This document shows positions 14,518 to 17,867 of a stretch of 17,867 nucleotides of DNA, one piece after another. The DNA comes from UBA1731 sp963626295. GTDB lineage: Bacteria > Verrucomicrobiota > Kiritimatiellia > RFP12 > UBA1067. The position numbers and the translations under genes are program-made. Under the pieces are notes generated by a model, which did not search any database, was not told the origin of the DNA, and was given only the letters and a program-made list of their open reading frames with translations. Where the stretch lies: assembly GCA_963626295.1 (NCBI GenBank), contig CAVFWS010000029.1, forward strand, positions 1 to 17,867, read 5' to 3'. The number at the start of each line of letters is the position of its first letter. Position 1 is the first letter of the stretch.

Positions 14518-15240
14518 TCAGCGGCGCAGGGTCCCGAGCAGACCCGTTTCGGCGTCCTTGAGGCACTTCAGCATGGATTCGGCATCGGCGGCTGCCCGGA
14601 TGTCCGCAAGAAGCGTCGTGCCGTGCGCAAGAAGGCACAGGCGCGCCAGCACGTGCAGGTGGAGACGGCGGTCGGTGCAGCTGATGAGGAAGAAGATGTC
14701 GGTGCCTTCGCCGTCCGGCGCCCCGAAGAACACCGGACGCACCGTCTTGCCGAGGCAGAGGAACGATTCCGATGCCAGGTATTCGTCGTGGAACTTCACG
14801 TGCAGGAACGCCGCCCCGCCTCCAACTGCGGTGGATGCGGCCTCTTCGCGTTCCGTGAGACCCCTGAAGAGCGCGTCCCTGTCGTAGACATACCCGGTGG
14901 AGTCCGCAAGGTCGGTCATGTCCCTGAGGACCCCGCCCTTGTTCCTGGCGTTCAGCTCCGGGCATATTGCGCCAAGCGGAAGGAGGTCGGACACGCGGAC
15001 CTCCCCGGAGGACTTCGCCCTCTCGGACATTGCCTGTGCGTGCTCCCCGGTAAGCCGCCCCGGCGCGAGCCCGATCATCCGGCGCTGCGCCCATTCCCCG
15101 AGGAGGTGGCAGTCGAACATGAAGTCGCCGCCGCGCATTACCGAGGGGACCTCCTCGCGCTGCGCGAAGTGCTTCAGCTCAAGCGCGTCCATGTGCAGGA
15201 GGGCGGCGGCGGTCTTGAGGTCTATGAACCTTTGCTCCAT
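14518..15240 (-). CDS. HTH-domain protein fused to a PTS EIIA (fructose/Ntr-type) domain
   Basis: The 240-residue protein has an N-terminal excisionase/MerR-like helix-turn-helix (about 5-55, FIDLKTAAALLHMDALELK, ending GEWAQRRM). A linker leads to an EIIA domain of the PtsN/fructose type (about 82-235), with ALFRGLTEREEAASTAVGGG, FLHVKF, PVFFGAPDGEGTDIFFLISC and LHLHVLARLCLLA. The phospho-accepting His is kept (H147), but the usual Pro before it (A-x-PH) is Leu, and GEG is GGG. It is more likely a regulatory than a sugar-transporting EIIA; no PTS membrane component is nearby. It follows the dCMP deaminase by 19 bases on the same strand. Confidence 0.72.
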   Translation of the reverse strand: MEQRFIDLKTAAALLHMDALELKHFAQREEVPSVMRGGDFMFDCHLLGEWAQRRMIGLAPGRLTGEHAQAMSERAKSSGEVRVSDLLPLGAICPELNARNKGGVLRDMTDLADSTGYVYDRDALFRGLTEREEAASTAVGGGAAFLHVKFHDEYLASESFLCLGKTVRPVFFGAPDGEGTDIFFLISCTDRRLHLHVLARLCLLAHGTTLLADIRAAADAESMLKCLKDAETGLLGTLRR

Positions 15241-15259
15241 GGGCTTGCCTGACTCCGTG

Positions 15260-15727
15260 TCACCCGAGCCGGCGGCATTTTACGCCGGACTGCCTGAACA
15301 TCTTCTCCACGGCGTCGAGGTAGGGGTAGTCGCCGCCGTACACGACCTCCTTGATGCCGGAGTTGATTATCAGCTTCGCGCACGTGAGGCACGGGGATAT
15401 CGTCACGTATATCGTCGCTCCGGACGTGGCGTGCCCGTAGTACGCGGCCTGGCAGATCGCGTTCTGCTCGGCATGCACGCAAAGGCACTCCTCGAGGTGT
15501 TCGCCGCTTTTCACCTTGCCGGCGCATCGCGGACACCCGCCGGCGAAACAGTTCTTCACGCCACGCGGGGTGCCGTTGTACCCGGTCGAGATTATGTGGT
15601 TCGACTGCACGATCACGGCCGCCACCTTGCGCCTGGAGCAGTTGGACCTCTTCGCCACCACTCCGGCTATCTCCATGAAGTATTCGTCCCAGCCCGGACG
15701 CGGGTCTGCTGTTCGCTTCGTTTTCAT
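15260..15727 (-). CDS. dCMP deaminase (ComEB-like zinc deaminase)
   Basis: The 155-residue cytidine/deoxycytidylate deaminase converts dCMP to dUMP for thymidylate synthesis. The zinc ligands are H85 in CVHAEQNA, with catalytic E87, and C113/C116 in SPCLTC. STGYNGTPRG and the Cys-rich insert NCFAGGCPRC (59-68) are standard for the dCMP deaminase group. The frame is open further upstream, but ATG at 15727 is chosen because the conserved part begins soon after it and because a -10 box (TAAAAT, 15740-15735) ends only 7 bases earlier, making a longer product impossible from that promoter. There is no ribosome binding site; the mRNA is predicted to be leaderless. Confidence 0.93.
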   Translation of the reverse strand: MKTKRTADPRPGWDEYFMEIAGVVAKRSNCSRRKVAAVIVQSNHIISTGYNGTPRGVKNCFAGGCPRCAGKVKSGEHLEECLCVHAEQNAICQAAYYGHATSGATIYVTISPCLTCAKLIINSGIKEVVYGGDYPYLDAVEKMFRQSGVKCRRLG

Positions 15728-15734
15728 GGGCGGT

Positions 15735-15740
15735 ATTTTA
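15735..15740 (-). promoter_or_regulatory. -10 box of the leaderless dCMP deaminase promoter
   Basis: On the minus strand the sequence reads TGCTAAAATACCGCCC and then ATG. TAAAAT has an extended TGC before it, and the seven bases ACCGCCC separate it from the start codon, so transcription should begin at or next to the A of ATG. No clear -35 box is seen. Confidence 0.6.
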
Positions 15741-15768
15741 GCATAAAACCCGGCCACTGAATTTCACT

Positions 15769-15796
15769 TTGACTTTCGCATGGAAAACTGTATGCT
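15769..15796 (+). promoter_or_regulatory. Distal promoter (P1) of the gmd-fcl leader
   Basis: TTGACT (15769-15774), a 16-bp spacer, then TATGCT (15791-15796). The transcript would start near 15803 and carry GGAGG (15813-15817) nine bases before an ATG at 15827. It lacks the CGCC box that follows most other -10 sites in the window. Confidence 0.45.
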
Positions 15797-15826
15797 GTCT
15801 GCCTCGTGTATTGGAGGGAGCCTTTC

Positions 15827-15898
15827 ATGGTGCTGATTGTGCGTGGGATTTGCCGGCGCGTGGCCCGCCGCGCCGGACTGCTCCCGAGTGTGGTATAA
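15827..15898 (+). CDS. Possible 23-residue arginine-rich leader peptide upstream of gmd
   Basis: An ATG preceded by a good GGAGGGAG opens a 23-codon frame that begins MVLIVRGICRR and ends LLPSVV. Five of the 23 residues are Arg. The TAA stop (15896-15898) lies inside the TATAAT box of the proximal gmd promoter, and a strong hairpin (15853-15876) lies within the frame. Its own promoter (15769-15796) and ribosome binding site are well placed, which is the main support. It is too short for homology-based proof and could be a leader peptide, a small membrane-active protein, or chance. Confidence 0.35.
   Translation: MVLIVRGICRRVARRAGLLPSVV
15853..15876 (+). repeat. GC-rich inverted repeat in the gmd leader
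   Basis: CCGGCGCG (15853-15860) and CGCGCCGG (15869-15876) are perfect 8-bp arms around an 8-base loop. No U-run follows, so it is not a standard terminator. Its place inside the small ORF and upstream of the proximal -10 box suggests an attenuator-like stem or an operator. Confidence 0.6.
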
Positions 15899-15899
15899 T
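15894..15899 (+). promoter_or_regulatory. Proximal promoter (P2) -10 box of gmd-fcl
   Basis: A perfect TATAAT is preceded by TGG (extended -10) and followed by CCGC. No good -35 is seen at 16-18 bp. An ATG lies 8 bases past the box (15907), close to the expected start of the RNA. Confidence 0.5.
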
Positions 15900-15906
15900 C
15901 CGCAGC

Positions 15907-15948
15907 ATGAAGTCTGGCGCGGGGCCTGACGGACGAATGACAGACTAA
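15907..15948 (+). other. 13-codon ORF at the expected 5' end of the P2 transcript
   Basis: ATG at 15907 opens a frame MKSGAGPDGRMTD ending in TAA (15946-15948). It has no ribosome binding site and would be leaderless. Its stop overlaps AAGGAAGAG (15947-15955), the ribosome binding site of gmd, so terminating ribosomes could pass directly to gmd. It may be chance. Confidence 0.25.
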
Positions 15949-15955
15949 GGAAGAG

Positions 15956-16963
15956 ATGAAGAAAGCGCTGATCACCGGAATCACCGGGCAGGATGGCAGC
16001 TACCTTGCGGAGCTGCTGCTTGGGAAGGGGTATGAGGTACATGGCATAGTACGTCGCGCCTCCACGTTCAACACCCAGAGGATAGACAGCCTCTACACCG
16101 ACCCGCACGTGAACGGCGTGAGGATGTTCCTCCACTACGGGGACATGACGGATTCGAGCTGCCTCGCCCGGCTCGTCCACGAGATCAGGCCGGATGAGGT
16201 GTACAACCTTGCGGCGCAGAGCCACGTGCGGGTCTCGTTCGACAGCCCGGAGTTCACCGGCGACGTGGACGCGATCGGCACGATGAGGCTCCTCGAGGCG
16301 ATCCGCGAGACGGGGCAGGGGAAGTCCATCCGATTCTACCAGGCATCGACCTCGGAGCTCTTCGGCAAGGTGCAGGAGGTCCCGCAGAGGGAGACCACGC
16401 CGTTCTATCCGCGCTCCCCGTACGCCGTCGCGAAGCTGTACGCATTCTGGGCGGTGAAGAACTACCGCGAGGCGTACGGCATGTTCGCGTCCAACGGCAT
16501 ACTGTTCAACCACGAGTCCCCGAGGCGCGGCGAGACCTTCGTGACGCGCAAGATAACGCGTGCGGTGGGCCGCATCAAGTACGGCCTGCAGGACAGCCTG
16601 TACATGGGCAACATCAACTCCATGCGCGACTGGGGCTTTGCGGGGGACTACGTGGAGGGGATGTGGCGCATCCTCCAGCACGACGTCGCGGAGGACTTCG
16701 TCCTCGCCACGGGCGAGATGCACTCCGTGAAGGAGTTCCTGCAGCTCGCCTTCGACGCCGTCGGGCTCGACTGGGAGAAGCACACCCGCCACGATTCGCG
16801 GTACGAGCGCCCATCAGAGGTGGACCAGCTTCTCGGCGACCCGTCGAAGGCGCGCAAAGTCCTCGGCTGGGAGCCGAAGGTGAGGTTCGGGGACCTCGTG
16901 AAGATGATGGTCGACGCCGACCTCGAGCTCGCCCGCAAGGAGGCGGCGTTCGCCAATGCGTAA
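15956..16963 (+). CDS. gmd: GDP-mannose 4,6-dehydratase
   Basis: The 335-residue short-chain dehydrogenase of the extended family converts GDP-D-mannose to GDP-4-keto-6-deoxy-D-mannose, the first step to GDP-L-fucose. The NADP-binding motif GITGQDG (8-14) is followed by SYLAELLL and IVRRASTFNTQRID, both hallmarks of Gmd. The active site shows T132 and E134 in STSELFG (131-137) and Y156/K160 in SPYAVAK. NHESPRRGETFVTRKITRA and GNINSMRDWGFAGDYVEGMW are further signatures. It is somewhat shorter than the E. coli enzyme (about 370), mainly in the C-terminus. AAGGAAGAG is the ribosome binding site. It overlaps fcl by 8 bases. Confidence 0.97.
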   Translation: MKKALITGITGQDGSYLAELLLGKGYEVHGIVRRASTFNTQRIDSLYTDPHVNGVRMFLHYGDMTDSSCLARLVHEIRPDEVYNLAAQSHVRVSFDSPEFTGDVDAIGTMRLLEAIRETGQGKSIRFYQASTSELFGKVQEVPQRETTPFYPRSPYAVAKLYAFWAVKNYREAYGMFASNGILFNHESPRRGETFVTRKITRAVGRIKYGLQDSLYMGNINSMRDWGFAGDYVEGMWRILQHDVAEDFVLATGEMHSVKEFLQLAFDAVGLDWEKHTRHDSRYERPSEVDQLLGDPSKARKVLGWEPKVRFGDLVKMMVDADLELARKEAAFANA

Positions 16964-17867
16964 GACGGACAGGGTATACGTGGCCGGGCATCGCGGCATG
17001 GTCGGCGGGGCGGTCGTGCGGGCGCTCGGAGCCGCCGGGTACGGAAACCTCGTGACGCGCTCGCACGGGGAGCTGGACCTCCTCGATCCGGCGGCGGTGC
17101 GGAGCTTCTACCGGGACGAGAGGCCGGACGTGGCCGTGATATGCGCGGCCCGCGTCGGCGGGATCGGCGCCAATTCGGCCGGCAACGCGACGTTCCTGTA
17201 CGAGAACGCGCTCATCGCCATGAACACCATCATGGGGGCCTTCGAGGCCGGGGTGAAGAGGCTGCTATTCCTCGGCTCGACCTGCATCTACCCGAGGATG
17301 GCTCCGCAGCCGATCCCGGAGTCCGCGCTGCTCACCTCGCCGCTTGAGAAGACGAACGAGGGGTATGCGCTCGCGAAGATATCCGGGCTGAAGCTCTGCG
17401 AGTTCCTCCGCAGGGACAGGGGCGTCACGTACCATTCTCTGATGCCCACCAACCTCTACGGCACCGGCGACAACTACGACGTCGTGGGCGGCCACGTGCT
17501 GCCCACGATGATCCGCAAGTTCGAGACCGCGCGCGTCAATGGCGACGCGACCGTTCCGCTCTGGGGGACGGGGACTCCGCTCCGCGAGTTCCTGCACGTG
17601 GACGACCTTGCGGCGGCGTGCCTTTTCGTGCTCGGGATGGAGGAACCGCCGGATCTCCTCAACGTCGGGTCCGGCGTGGAGATCACGATCAGGGAGCTCG
17701 CCGAGAAGATAAGGGCCGCGACTGGTTGCCGCGCCGAGATATCGTGGGATGCCTCGAAGCCGGACGGCACGCCGCGCAAGCTGTGCGACACCTCCGCGAT
17801 ACGCTCGCTCGGGTGGTCGCCGAGGATCGGCCTCGACGAGGGACTCGCCCGCACGATATCCGAATAT
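16956..17867 (+). CDS. fcl: GDP-L-fucose synthase (3' end outside the window)
   Basis: This bifunctional epimerase/reductase turns the Gmd product into GDP-L-fucose. ATG 16956 lies within the end of gmd; AAGGAGG at 16937-16943 is 12 bases upstream. The frame stays open for 304 codons to the window edge, close to full length (about 320). The NADP site is GHRGMVGGA (11-19). The catalytic residues line up one position later than in the E. coli enzyme: S108 and C110 in GSTCIYP, Y137 and K141 in YALAK, and H180 in GGHVLP. MPTNLYGTGDNYD and LREFLHVDDLAAA are typical. With gmd it supplies fucose for surface glycans; glycosyltransferases may follow outside the window. Confidence 0.97.
   Translation, partial: MRKTDRVYVAGHRGMVGGAVVRALGAAGYGNLVTRSHGELDLLDPAAVRSFYRDERPDVAVICAARVGGIGANSAGNATFLYENALIAMNTIMGAFEAGVKRLLFLGSTCIYPRMAPQPIPESALLTSPLEKTNEGYALAKISGLKLCEFLRRDRGVTYHSLMPTNLYGTGDNYDVVGGHVLPTMIRKFETARVNGDATVPLWGTGTPLREFLHVDDLAAACLFVLGMEEPPDLLNVGSGVEITIRELAEKIRAATGCRAEISWDASKPDGTPRKLCDTSAIRSLGWSPRIGLDEGLARTISEY

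Overview
The window is G+C-rich Gram-negative bacterial DNA from a member of the PVC group, most plausibly a Kiritimatiellota/Verrucomicrobiota lineage of the gut or anoxic type. The assignment is an inference. It rests on a DUF1080-family secreted protein, a large secreted TIM-barrel hydrolase of a type common in that group, an alginate-export-like porin, a Pal lipoprotein, and an EIIA domain fused to a helix-turn-helix. No rRNA, tRNA, CRISPR array, transposase or phage gene was seen.

Layout. Positions 1-870 hold the tail of an unidentified gene, a perfect 42-bp palindrome overlapping that tail, a small exported protein, and a decayed beta-propeller gene. Then come murJ (872-2401) and a promoter overlapping its stop codon. 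That promoter drives a secreted hydrolase-like protein (2474-4639) followed closely by a PhoB-like response regulator and a PhoR-like kinase (4649-6540). A second unit (6693-11191) carries an outer-membrane porin, trpS, a DUF1080 protein and a patatin-like phospholipase. A third (11314-14475) carries pal, tatA/B, tatC and a trkH/ktrB potassium channel subunit. On the minus strand a dCMP deaminase and an HTH-EIIA protein (15727 to 14518) converge on trkH. A 228-bp divergent region then leads into gmd and fcl (15956 to the window end), which make GDP-L-fucose.

How the genes work together. Most of the window concerns the cell envelope. MurJ flips lipid II, Pal ties the outer membrane to peptidoglycan, Tat exports folded proteins, and the porin, hydrolase and DUF1080 proteins are likely to handle extracellular glycans. 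Gmd/Fcl feed fucose into surface polysaccharide.

The most interesting non-coding signals are three: (i) the 42-bp palindrome at 111-152; (ii) a recurring promoter box, a TATAAT-like hexamer followed within a few bases by a CGCC/CCGC run, seen at seven places and putting several genes on leaderless or nearly leaderless mRNAs; (iii) the gmd leader, with two stacked promoters, two tiny ORFs and a strong GC hairpin. No gene-free stretch exceeds 300 bases. The longest are 15728-15955 (described in detail) and 6541-6692 (a promoter only, nothing else seen).
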